A stretch of 64,000 nt of DNA, taken from assembly GCA_016718875.1 (NCBI GenBank), contig JADKBL010000015.1, forward strand, positions 1 through 64,000, in the 5' to 3' direction. The position numbers were made by a program, and so were the translations under genes. The DNA comes from Bacteroidota bacterium (lineage in GTDB: Bacteria; Bacteroidota; Bacteroidia; Bacteroidales; VadinHA17). The notes below the pieces were generated by a model. That model saw only the letters and a program-made list of their open reading frames with translations, was not told where the DNA came from and did no database searches. Positions 7,473 through 14,977 of the stretch are shown piece after piece (the first letter of the stretch is position 1; each line of letters opens with the position of its first letter).

Positions 7473-9533
7473 CTATTTCAGATAAGTATCAAGCCATTCA
7501 AAGAATTCCTTTTGCCAGATAATTGCATTCTGGGGCTTAGTGACAAAATGATATTCATCCTCAAAGAATAGTAACCTGCTGGGCACGCCCTTCAGCTGTG
7601 CTGCCTGAAATGCTTCCATACTCTGAGTATAGGGAATCCTGAAGTCATTTGCTCCTGTTATAATTAGAATTGGAGTATCCCAGTTATCAACCATTAGGTG
7701 TGGAGAGTATTTGTAACTGGCCGGGGTGTTCCAATAGGGGCCTTCAATATCCTTGTCAGGAAACCAGAGTTCCTCTGTTGAACCATACCAGCTTGTGAAG
7801 TCGAACATCCCGCAATGAGAAATAAATGCCTTGTATCTGCCTCCGTGCATTCCTGCCAGATAAAATACTGAGTATCCGCCATAACTTGCTCCGACAGCCC
7901 CAATCTTCTCTTTGTCTACAAAGGGCTCTTTTGCCATCGCGTCGGTTGCATCAAGATAGTCCTGGATATTTGCCCCTCCGTAATCACCTGAAATCTGCTC
8001 TTTCCACTCCTGGCCGAATCCTGAGTTTCCACGACGGTTAGGTGCTATTACTATATATCCTTTAGCTGCCATCAGCTGATAATTCCAGCGATACGACCAG
8101 CTCTGACCCAGCGGCCCCTGAGGACCTCCTTTACAGAACAAAAGTGCAGGGTATTTTTTTGAAGGATCAAAATCAGGAGGATAGATCACCCACATCTGAA
8201 GATCTTTCCTGTCCCTGGTTGTTACATGCCTTTCCTCAACCTTCCCCATCTTTACTGATTCAAAGATTTCTTTATTCAGATTGGTCAGCTGCCTTAAAGT
8301 TCCTGATTTAAGATCAACAATACATAATTCATTTGCCTTGGACATTGATGCAATGCCTGATGCAAGTACTCCTGATTTAAGATTGAGAGGACCCAGATCA
8401 TGAACTCCTTCAGTTACCTTGTCAACACCTTTATTTGATAAACTGGTCCTGAATATCTGTGCAGTACCCAGGTAAGCGCAGGTAAAATATATATTCTGGT
8501 CATCGGCCCAGTTGATGTTTTCAACATCAAAATCCCATCCTCTGGTCAGCCAGCTACGCTTGCCTTCTTGTATATCATAAATAAAAAGCCTGTCGAGGTC
8601 AGCCTCATAACCATCTCTCTCCATGCTCTGATATGCGATCTTAGATCCATCGGGAGAAAATACAGGTGATTTGTCATACCCCCTGTTTCCGTCAGTTATA
8701 TTGGCCTCTTTGGAGTTATTCAGATCATACAGGTAGATGTCTGAATTAGTACTTCTGGCATCAGCAATGCCATTAAGTTTTTTAGATGTGTAGGCAATAT
8801 ATTTTCCGTCGGGGCTCCATGAAATTTCAGCTTCATCAAAATATGGTGCAGTCGGAGATTCAAACCTCTGTCCCTCCATGATATCTTTTGCATCCTTAAC
8901 CTCGCTGCCATTAAATGATGCAACGAAAATGTGGCTGTATGAATAGTCACTCCAGTAGTTCCAGTGTCTGTACATAAGGTCGTTGATGATCCTGACTTTT
9001 GCTTTAGGGAGATTGTATTTTTCGTTGGCAGTCTGGTCAATCTTTACTCTTCTTGTGAAATAAATCTTGTTTCCTTCAGGCGACACAGCGAAAATCTCAA
9101 AGTCATTCATGCCGCTAACAGCCTTTTGCTCAGAACCATCAGGATTCATTGTATAGAGTGTACCTTTATTTGTAAAAGCAATAGATTTTCCGTTGTTAAA
9201 CCATTGAGGAGAGCTGCCTCCATCGGTTGTCAGCTGTGTTGTTTCTCCCCCTGCTGCCCCTATTTTATAAATATTCGTCAATCTTGACTCGGTCTGAACA
9301 TCTATGTCGGTTGCAGTGTAAAGGATTGTTGATCCATCTGGTGAAAGTGCAAATGATCCCAGTCTGCGGAATTTCCAGAGAATCTCCGGAGTCATTACTC
9401 CCCCGGCTTTCTCTTCAGCTGTCAGGGAATTATTTATTTGTTTTGTCGATTCCTGTACCGGAGTAGTTTTTTGAATGCATGAAAATACTACAAGGGCTAC
9501 AAGAACAGTCGAAGTGATTAATAAATTTTTCAT
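7473..9533 (-). CDS. S9 family prolyl oligopeptidase-type serine peptidase (lipoprotein)
   Basis: 686 residues with a lipoprotein signal (lipobox ending at C19, VVFSC). An N-terminal beta-propeller of PD40-type repeats follows, with motifs such as SPDGSTILYTA, SWSPDGKYIAYTS and FSPDGSKIAYQS (about residues 60-410). The C-terminal alpha/beta-hydrolase domain carries the catalytic triad: S550 in GASYGGYS, D630 in GANDFRIPY and H662 in EDEYHFVT. The layout matches the acylaminoacyl-peptidase/DPP group, which trims oligopeptides. With a lipid anchor it would act in the periplasm or at the outer membrane, probably in peptide utilisation. Substrate preference cannot be read from the sequence. It is a single-gene unit. 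Confidence 0.9.
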   Translation of the reverse strand: MKNLLITSTVLVALVVFSCIQKTTPVQESTKQINNSLTAEEKAGGVMTPEILWKFRRLGSFALSPDGSTILYTATDIDVQTESRLTNIYKIGAAGGETTQLTTDGGSSPQWFNNGKSIAFTNKGTLYTMNPDGSEQKAVSGMNDFEIFAVSPEGNKIYFTRRVKIDQTANEKYNLPKAKVRIINDLMYRHWNYWSDYSYSHIFVASFNGSEVKDAKDIMEGQRFESPTAPYFDEAEISWSPDGKYIAYTSKKLNGIADARSTNSDIYLYDLNNSKEANITDGNRGYDKSPVFSPDGSKIAYQSMERDGYEADLDRLFIYDIQEGKRSWLTRGWDFDVENINWADDQNIYFTCAYLGTAQIFRTSLSNKGVDKVTEGVHDLGPLNLKSGVLASGIASMSKANELCIVDLKSGTLRQLTNLNKEIFESVKMGKVEERHVTTRDRKDLQMWVIYPPDFDPSKKYPALLFCKGGPQGPLGQSWSYRWNYQLMAAKGYIVIAPNRRGNSGFGQEWKEQISGDYGGANIQDYLDATDAMAKEPFVDKEKIGAVGASYGGYSVFYLAGMHGGRYKAFISHCGMFDFTSWYGSTEELWFPDKDIEGPYWNTPASYKYSPHLMVDNWDTPILIITGANDFRIPYTQSMEAFQAAQLKGVPSRLLFFEDEYHFVTKPQNAIIWQKEFFEWLDTYLK

Positions 9534-9611
9534 AGAGTATTTATTGAATTTGCCTCCTATCCTGTTTCCTCAATCTAGGAAACAATAACTGGACTGTTGA
9601 AAAAACAGAAA

Positions 9612-9742
9612 TCCTTTTAACCGCAGAGGACGCAAAGACAAAACGCGAATCCCGATAGCTATCGGGACGCAAAGAACTGAAATTATGCATTTTAGCTTTG
9701 CGTTCTTTGCAACATCTTAGCGTACTTTGCGGTTAAAAAGGT
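9612..9742. repeat. Nested inverted repeat containing the palindrome CCCGATAGCTATCGGG
   Basis: The outer arms pair CCTTTTAACCGCAGAGGACG (from 9613) with the reverse complement ending near 9742, with a few mismatches. Inside, GCAAAGAAC is inverted as GTTCTTTGC, and a perfect 16-bp palindrome CCCGATAGCTATCGGG sits at 9651-9666. The block fills most of the gap between the S9 peptidase start and the recA stop. It has no coding frame. It resembles the dispersed palindromic repeats of Bacteroidota and may end recA transcripts. Confidence 0.65.
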
Positions 9743-9749
9743 CAAAAAA

Positions 9750-10766
9750 TTATTTCTTCAGAGCTTCACTTACTTTAGCTTTCAGCTCTTCATAAAGTTC
9801 AGGATTGTCCTTAATAATAAGTTTTACAGCATCTCGTCCCTGTCCCAGTTTTGTATCTCCGTAGCTGAACCAGGAGCCGCTTTTTTTAATAATCTCAAAA
9901 TCAACGCCCAGGTCAACAATCTCTCCAAGCTGTGATATACCTTCACCGTAAAGAATATCAAAATCTGCTTTTTTGAAAGGAGGGGCAAGTTTATTCTTAA
10001 CTATTTTGACCCTGGTTCTGCTTCCTATTATCTCCTCGCCCTCTTTCAGCTGGGCTGTTCTGCGGATGTCGAGTCTGACTGATGCATAGAATTTCAGTGC
10101 ATTTCCTCCTGTTGTTGTTTCAGGGTTTCCGAACATGACACCTATTTTATCACGCAGCTGGTTAATGAAGATACATGAAGTATTCGTCCTGTTTATATTG
10201 GCAGTAAGCTTTCGGAGAGCCTGTGACATAAGTCTTGCCTGAAGCCCCATTTTTGAATCTCCCATCTCGCCTTCAATCTCAGCTTTTGGTGTAAGGGCTG
10301 CAACGGAATCAATAACAATAATATCAATTGCACCTGACCTGATCAGGTTATCTGTAATCTCAAGAGCCTGTTCTCCGTTGTCAGGCTGTGAAATTAGAAG
10401 GTTCTCAACGTCAACACCCAGTTTTTCAGCATAGTTCCGGTCAAAAGTGTGTTCAGCGTCAATGATTGCAGCTATTCCGCCATTCTTCTGGGCTTCGGCA
10501 ACTGCGTGAATTGCAAGGGTTGTCTTACCTGATGCTTCCGGACCATATATCTCGATTACTCTTCCACGTGGCAGTCCGCCGATTCCAAGAGCTGCATCAA
10601 GACCAATTGATCCGGTAGATATCACCTGGATATTCTCAATTGCATGATCTCCAAGCTTCATTATTGTACCCTTGCCAAAATCTTTTTCAATCTTGCCCAG
10701 GGTAACTTCAAGAGCTTTAAGTTTGTCTTTGTTTATTTCTTTTCTTACTTTTTTTTCGTTGCTCAT
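9750..10766 (-). CDS. recA: Recombinase RecA
   Basis: About 338 residues when started at the ATG at 10766, which begins MSNEKKVRKEI. A longer frame opens at 10796 but would overlap the bcp stop, so the inner ATG is preferred. Walker A GPEASGKTT is at residues 75-83. DNA-binding loop L2 is seen as GNPETTTGGNALKFYASVRLD, followed by the C-terminal LGQGRDAVK region. RecA forms ATP-dependent filaments on single-stranded DNA, catalyses strand exchange and stimulates LexA cleavage where LexA exists. No LexA-type operator is recognised upstream. It follows bcp by 10 bp and may be cotranscribed with it. Confidence 0.98.
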   Translation of the reverse strand: MSNEKKVRKEINKDKLKALEVTLGKIEKDFGKGTIMKLGDHAIENIQVISTGSIGLDAALGIGGLPRGRVIEIYGPEASGKTTLAIHAVAEAQKNGGIAAIIDAEHTFDRNYAEKLGVDVENLLISQPDNGEQALEITDNLIRSGAIDIIVIDSVAALTPKAEIEGEMGDSKMGLQARLMSQALRKLTANINRTNTSCIFINQLRDKIGVMFGNPETTTGGNALKFYASVRLDIRRTAQLKEGEEIIGSRTRVKIVKNKLAPPFKKADFDILYGEGISQLGEIVDLGVDFEIIKKSGSWFSYGDTKLGQGRDAVKLIIKDNPELYEELKAKVSEALKK

Positions 10767-10776
10767 ATTGATAGAT

Positions 10777-11241
10777 TTATAATTTGTACAAGTCAAGGAT
10801 CTGTTCAGTATGACTGCTGGTGTTTACTTTTGTGATTATTTTTTCAATAACTCCGGTTTCACTGATAATAAAGGTGGTTCTTAAAACTCCAAAATAGCTT
10901 TTGCCATACATCTTTTTTTCACCCCATACTCCAAAATCGTTTAAAATCTTTTTAGATTCATCAGCTATGAGAGGAAATGGGAGAGAATACTTACCGGCAA
11001 AATTCTTATGTGACTTTTCACTGTCGGGACTTACACCAATAACAACAAAACCTTTCTTCAAAAGAGCTGACTGATTGTCCCTGAGATTGCAAGCTTCCGC
11101 TGTACAGCCCGGAGTATTGTCTTTGGGATAAAAATATAGGATTACCTTCTTCCCTTTGTAGTCATTTAATTTTATCTTTTTCCCACTCTGGTCAATGCCT
11201 TCAAACAGAGGCGCTTTCATTCCTTCTTCCAACTTTATCAT
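10777..11241 (-). CDS. bcp: Thioredoxin-dependent thiol peroxidase (BCP-type peroxiredoxin)
   Basis: 154 residues from the ATG at 11241 (MIKLEEGMKAP). The frame remains open to 11367, but the extra 42 residues are absent from the family. The peroxidatic Cys is C46 in NTPGCTAEAC with the resolving Cys C51 five residues later, the atypical 2-Cys arrangement of BCP/PrxQ. The motif FYPKDNTPGC is canonical. The enzyme reduces H2O2 and organic hydroperoxides using thioredoxin in the cytoplasm. It lies immediately upstream of recA on the same strand and divergently from the TPR/SPOR gene. Confidence 0.93.
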   Translation of the reverse strand: MIKLEEGMKAPLFEGIDQSGKKIKLNDYKGKKVILYFYPKDNTPGCTAEACNLRDNQSALLKKGFVVIGVSPDSEKSHKNFAGKYSLPFPLIADESKKILNDFGVWGEKKMYGKSYFGVLRTTFIISETGVIEKIITKVNTSSHTEQILDLYKL

Positions 11242-11388
11242 GACAAGCTCTATTTTGTTATTAGCTGTAAATTTACGAAGTTTGAACTGTAATAAGTAAA
11301 AAACAGGTTTTTTGTTATCAACACGAATCAAGGGATATTGTTCCATTCTTTCCGACAAAGGATACATATTTTTTTAGCAGTCTGAGAC

Positions 11389-13041
11389 ATGGTGAAATTA
11401 ATGAATTTTTTAAAACATTCCATACTTCTTCTGATTATAATGATCGGATTATTCTCAGCTGAACTTTTGTCGCAGGATGGAAAACAAAAGCCTACCAGGC
11501 AATCATCTTTGGAAGCTTATTCCAAAGGCGACTATGAGAAAGCATATGACGAATTCAGCGAACTTCTAAGGACTTACTCCAAAGATCCTCTTTACAAATA
11601 CTATGCAGCGGCCTCTCTTGTTAAGCTGGAAAAAAATCCTGCTGAAGCTGCAGCTCTTCTTACTCAGGCTCTTGAAAACAATACGGCAGCGCGGCCATTG
11701 CCCGAGGATGCCATTTTTATTTTAGCCAGAGCACAGCATCTAAATGGTGATTTTGCATCAGCCTCCGATTCATATAATAAATACAGTGATGCCGCAGGTA
11801 AGAAAATTGCCAGGGAACTGGGTGTCCAGGAATATATTCAGCAATGTACCCTGCAGAAGGGTGCTCTTGAGAAAATTGCACAAAAGCCTGAAGAGAAAGT
11901 TGTAGCAGAGGTAAAACCTGCAGTTATATCTCCGGTAGTTACGGAAGCTGTTATCATAAAGGAAACCGCCCCTGAGAATTCATTACCTGAAAAAGAGCTT
12001 CTTAATGCAGATTATTCAGCGACACTTGATGAAGCATTGGGTTTTCAGTTCATGGCTGATTCTGTCAGTACATTGATCGGTAGTCTGAAACTTCAACTCG
12101 AGAAGCTTCCGAATGATAAAAAAGCAGCCTTCAGGAAAAAAATTGCCGAATATGAACTTCTTGCAGCAGGATACCAGAATTCAGCCGATCAGAAATATAA
12201 GGAAGCCTATGTTTTTATGAATCCGGGAGAGGAAAAAATACCTGAAATTAAGCAATCAGTTGATAATCAGGATGTAAAAACAATTGATAATCAGCATGTT
12301 GCTTCAGGTAAATTTAATCAAGCCGGATCTGATACCATAGAGATATTTTCCTATTTCAAAGTACTTGATAAACCTGTATCAAACAAGGATGAAAAAATTG
12401 AGATTGATCCGGCAGTACCTGAAGGATTGATTTACAGGATTCAGATAGCAGTTTTCAGGAATCCGGTTTCACCTGTATATTTTAAGGGGATTACGCCGGT
12501 ATACGGGTTCAGGACAGAAGGATCGGAACTTAAGACATATTATGCAGGTATGTTCAGAAGGATAAGTGATGCAAGGACAGCTCTTACCGAAGTCAAAGGT
12601 AAAGGGTTCAAAGATTCATTCATTTCATCATTTACTGGCAGGAAACCAGTTTCTGCCGACAGGGCGGCTGTGCTTGAGAAGGAGTGGGGTATGAGGCCTT
12701 TTGAACGGACTGTCAACAGGCTGCCGGTAGTTATACCAGCTGATACATTACCTCCGACCCTTATTTTCAGGGTTGAGATAATGAAAGTTGTCAAGCCTGT
12801 TAAACCCAATGTTATTGAGTCAATGAAGACTCTGGCAGGTAACCGGGGAATGGATATACTTACCCTTGAAGACAAGAAAATTGCATATTTAATCGGGAAT
12901 TTTATTACTTTTGAAAGCGCTGCCGAATATGCCGATCTCATGATCAGGAATGGCTATCGGGATGCAAAAGTGGTTGCCTGGCTGGGGTCTAAAGAGATAC
13001 CTATTGAAACTGCGAGGCAGCTTTTTGAGAATCTGAGATGA
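11389..13041 (+). CDS. Secreted TPR protein with two SPOR-like C-terminal repeats
   Basis: 550 residues with an N-terminal signal peptide (about residues 1-28, cleavage near AELLSQDG). The start could be 11389 or the ATG at 11401. Residues about 38-160 form TPR-like helices (SLEAYSKGDYEKAYDEFSEL, DAIFILARAQHLNGDF). The C-terminal half holds two SPOR-like units: RIQIAVFRNPVSPVYF with YYAGMFRRISDARTA, and RVEIMKVVKPVKPN with YLIGNFITFESAAEYADL. SPOR folds typically bind denuded glycan strands. The SPOR-like tails of the PD40-array proteins at 38.5-43.1 kb read similarly. Its stop overlaps the clpS start by 4 bp (ATGA), so translation is probably coupled. Exact function unknown. Confidence 0.75.
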   Translation: MVKLMNFLKHSILLLIIMIGLFSAELLSQDGKQKPTRQSSLEAYSKGDYEKAYDEFSELLRTYSKDPLYKYYAAASLVKLEKNPAEAAALLTQALENNTAARPLPEDAIFILARAQHLNGDFASASDSYNKYSDAAGKKIARELGVQEYIQQCTLQKGALEKIAQKPEEKVVAEVKPAVISPVVTEAVIIKETAPENSLPEKELLNADYSATLDEALGFQFMADSVSTLIGSLKLQLEKLPNDKKAAFRKKIAEYELLAAGYQNSADQKYKEAYVFMNPGEEKIPEIKQSVDNQDVKTIDNQHVASGKFNQAGSDTIEIFSYFKVLDKPVSNKDEKIEIDPAVPEGLIYRIQIAVFRNPVSPVYFKGITPVYGFRTEGSELKTYYAGMFRRISDARTALTEVKGKGFKDSFISSFTGRKPVSADRAAVLEKEWGMRPFERTVNRLPVVIPADTLPPTLIFRVEIMKVVKPVKPNVIESMKTLAGNRGMDILTLEDKKIAYLIGNFITFESAAEYADLMIRNGYRDAKVVAWLGSKEIPIETARQLFENLR

Positions 13042-13319
13042 AGGAGAGAACTTTACATAGAGACGACAAGATAAGAAGCGGAGGTGAATCAGCTTCCCTG
13101 ATTCTTTTTAATGATGATGTCAATACTGTCGAACATGTGATCAAGTCACTTGTTGAGGTATGCGGACATGATGAGGTACAGGCTGAACAATGTGCGCTTA
13201 TTGTTCATTTCAAAGGCAAATGTGAGGTAAGGCTTGGACCTGTTGAGGTGCTTAATGCAATGAGCCGTTCTCTGAACAAAAAAGGACTTAATTCAAAAGT
13301 CGATCTTCAGGTTTCCTGA
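13038..13319 (+). CDS. clpS: ATP-dependent Clp protease adaptor ClpS
   Basis: 93 residues with the ClpS core: LILFNDDVNTVEHVIKSL (the substrate-binding Asn-Asp loop) followed by CGHDEVQAEQCALIVHFKGKCEV. ClpS binds N-degron substrates with destabilising N-terminal residues and hands them to ClpA-type unfoldases. The start codon overlaps the preceding stop (ATGA at 13038-13041). Its last codons overlap the convergent membrane-protein gene by 13 bp. Confidence 0.93.
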   Translation: MKERTLHRDDKIRSGGESASLILFNDDVNTVEHVIKSLVEVCGHDEVQAEQCALIVHFKGKCEVRLGPVEVLNAMSRSLNKKGLNSKVDLQVS

Positions 13320-13720
13320 TGAAAATAACGGGAAAGTGTCCTGTCAAAAATCAGAAGAAAGAAAATACTTATTGTCACGTACGCCATTATTTCCGGAAGA
13401 GACATGGAAAAAGTCCATGGTAAATTTATTTCAGACAAAATTGAACTTATCTTATTCAGTTTACCAGTCCATTTGAAATCAGGAAAATAAGATTCCGTCC
13501 CGTTCAAAAGAAATGCGATCAGGACAAACATTGCTGTAATGCCAGCCGAGATAAAAGGAACCAGACTTCTTTCATTCGCGGCAGTTGAGTGTACAGAAAC
13601 AGGTTCCATTCTGATCTGATTCATCATTTTGTCAGTGAACCCTTCAGGAGCTGTTTCAATTTCTGCAGGGCTCATAAACAGATTAAGTCTGTCTGAATCA
13701 GATTCTTGTATTGGTTTCAT
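13307..13720 (-). CDS. Small two-TM membrane protein, candidate anti-sigma partner of the adjacent ECF sigma factor
   Basis: About 137 residues from the ATG at 13720; an earlier ATG at 13753 would overlap the sigma gene by 56 bp. The N-terminal ~55 residues are soluble (MSPAEIETAPEGFTDKMMNQI). Two hydrophobic segments follow, SLVPFISAGITAMFVLIAFL and near the C-terminus MAYVTISIFFLLIF. No zinc-binding HxxxCxxC anti-sigma motif is visible. The start lies inside the end of the sigma gene, which suggests coupled expression and is the usual anti-sigma arrangement. Function is inferred from context only. Confidence 0.6.
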   Translation of the reverse strand: MKPIQESDSDRLNLFMSPAEIETAPEGFTDKMMNQIRMEPVSVHSTAANERSLVPFISAGITAMFVLIAFLLNGTESYFPDFKWTGKLNKISSILSEINLPWTFSMSLPEIMAYVTISIFFLLIFDRTLSRYFHQET

Positions 13721-14288
13721 ATCGTACTGAGTTTTCTTTTTCAAATTTCTCAATTATTTCCAGCATTTTCTGTCTGGCCCTGAAAAGTCTGACCTTAATA
13801 TTTGATTTACCTGATCCGGTCACTTCAGCTATTTCATCTATGCTCATGTCATCATAATAATATAGACTAATTATTGCTCGCTCTTCTGAAGTAAGTTTTA
13901 TCAGTGCCTGATTTACTATATACTTTTTATGTTCTCTGTCAGCATCTTCATCAAATTCATTTATTCCTGAAAATTCAAATGATTCAGAAGGATAATCACT
14001 TAGGGAATTTGTCCTGTCCTTTCTTGTTCTGATCTGTGAGACAGCCGTGTTATATACAATCCTGAAAAGCCATGTGGAAAAACTGCTTTTCATCCTGAAT
14101 TCCCTGATTGATCTGTATGCCTTCAAAAATGAATCCTGCGCAACCTCCTCTGCATCTTCCCTGTTTCCGCAAATTCTGAAAGCAAGATTGAACGCCTTAT
14201 CTTTATGACGATCAATTATATAGCTATAAGCAATTGCCTTCCCAGCAATGACCTGATCAATATAATAGTTATCGCCCTTATATTCCAT
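13698..14288 (-). CDS. ECF-type RNA polymerase sigma factor (sigma-70 family)
   Basis: 196 residues from the ATG at 14288; an in-frame GTG at 14306 lies inside the predicted promoter and is rejected. Region 2 is seen as DKAFNLAFRICGNREDAEEVAQDSFLKAY with SFSTWLFRIVYNTA. Region 4 is seen as LTSEERAIISLYYYDDMSIDEIAEVTGSGKSNIKVRLFRARQKML, a helix-turn-helix recognising the -35. Alternative sigma factors of this type redirect RNA polymerase in response to envelope or other signals. The upstream region has a GTAACC-N16-CGTC element pointing at this gene, with a mirror copy pointing at the DUF6249 gene, suggesting autoregulation. Confidence 0.92.
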   Translation of the reverse strand: MEYKGDNYYIDQVIAGKAIAYSYIIDRHKDKAFNLAFRICGNREDAEEVAQDSFLKAYRSIREFRMKSSFSTWLFRIVYNTAVSQIRTRKDRTNSLSDYPSESFEFSGINEFDEDADREHKKYIVNQALIKLTSEERAIISLYYYDDMSIDEIAEVTGSGKSNIKVRLFRARQKMLEIIEKFEKENSVRYETNTRI

Positions 14289-14299
14289 TTTGCATATTT

Positions 14300-14325
14300 G
14301 ACGCACAAAAGTAAGAAACGGTTAC
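14300..14325 (-). promoter_or_regulatory. Candidate ECF promoter for the sigma factor gene (GTAACC-N16-CGTC)
   Basis: On the minus strand GTAACC (14325-14320) is followed after 16 bases by CGTC (14303-14300), the -35/-10 layout typical of ECF promoters (AAC-rich -35, CGTC-like -10). A start site about 8 bases downstream would fall within a few bases of the ATG at 14288, implying a very short or absent leader. Confidence 0.5.
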
Positions 14326-14349
14326 TTAAAATTATTTTTTTCTCATTTT

Positions 14350-14375
14350 GTAACCGGTTGGTTCTATATGTAGTC
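14350..14375 (+). promoter_or_regulatory. Candidate ECF promoter for the DUF6249 gene (GTAACC-N16-AGTC)
   Basis: GTAACC at 14350-14355, 16 bases, then AGTC at 14372-14375. This is the same spacing and near-identical boxes as the minus-strand element at 14325-14300. The GTAACC boxes are inverted copies 24 bp apart (CGGTTAC 14319-14325, GTAACCG 14350-14356). The predicted start is about 34 bp before the ATG at 14418. Confidence 0.5.
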
Positions 14376-14417
14376 TAAATGATAAATAATAATAATACTA
14401 ACCAATAATTATCAGTC

Positions 14418-14762
14418 ATGCAGGCAGCAATTACATTTATAGCTTTATTCGCTACAGTCTTTGGGATTCTTTATATTTATTTTACAACACGTCATAAAGA
14501 GCGACTGGCTCTTATTGAAAAAGGAGCCGATGCAAGTTTGTTTAACACAGGCAAAGAAGGTTTGAAGATCAGCTTTTCATGGAGCAAATTCACACTTAAA
14601 ATAGGAATGCTTTCAATGGGAATTGCACTGGGAATCCTTATTGCTGCTCTACTTGTGAACGTGGTAGCTCTTGATGAAGATGCTCTCTATCCTTCAATGA
14701 TCTTCTTCTTCGGTGGCCTGAGTCTTGTACTATTCTATGTTATTGACCGGAAGAGCAAATAG
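14418..14762 (+). CDS. DUF6249-like small membrane protein
   Basis: 114 residues with an N-terminal hydrophobic helix (AAITFIALFATVFGILYIYF), a short cytoplasmic segment with TTRHKERLALIEKGADASLF, and two more hydrophobic helices. This pattern, including the HKERLALIEKG motif, is typical of DUF6249-type proteins. In Bacteroidota these often lie next to ECF sigma genes. Function is unknown. It is divergent from the sigma factor and shares its candidate ECF promoter architecture, so it is probably a member of that regulon. A strong terminator follows. Confidence 0.7.
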   Translation: MQAAITFIALFATVFGILYIYFTTRHKERLALIEKGADASLFNTGKEGLKISFSWSKFTLKIGMLSMGIALGILIAALLVNVVALDEDALYPSMIFFFGGLSLVLFYVIDRKSK

Positions 14763-14784
14763 CAAAAAATCGTTTTGTACCTGA

Positions 14785-14828
14785 GATCCTGAATACCGCT
14801 TCTGCGGTATTCAGGATCTTTTTATTTT
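14785..14828 (+). terminator. Rho-independent terminator after the DUF6249 gene
   Basis: A perfect 15-bp stem, GATCCTGAATACCGC (14785-14799) and its inverted copy at 14804-14818, has a 4-base loop and is followed by TTTTTATTTT. Confidence 0.9.
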
Positions 14829-14911
14829 AATCAGGATCATATTAATCTTCTCTAATGTTACCTGCTTACACTTATGCAAAACAAATTGTTGCTGTTTAGT
14901 TTATGATGATT

Positions 14912-14927
14912 ATTCTTAAGTAAGAAT
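14912..14927. promoter_or_regulatory. 16-bp palindrome, possible operator upstream of the MscS gene
   Basis: ATTCTTAAGTAAGAAT (7-bp arms, 2-bp centre) lies 17 bp upstream of the -7 box at 14945-14952, so it overlaps or abuts the -33 region. The position suggests a repressor or activator site; no regulator is identified. Confidence 0.4.
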
Positions 14928-14944
14928 CCTATCAATAAATTATA

Positions 14945-14952
14945 TATTTTTG
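14945..14952 (+). promoter_or_regulatory. -7 box TATTTTTG for the MscS gene
   Basis: TATTTTTG is an exact TAnnTTTG match 25 bp upstream of the ATG at 14978. The -33 element is not clear. Confidence 0.5.
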
Positions 14953-14977
14953 CACCTGATTTAACTAAACTGATTTT

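Noticed and set aside
10767..10796. Longer recA start at 10796
   Set aside because: It would overlap the bcp stop codon and adds residues absent from RecA; the ATG at 10766 starts the normal sequence.
11242..11367. N-terminal extension of bcp
   Set aside because: BCP proteins begin at the MIKLEEG position; the extension has no signal peptide or known motif.
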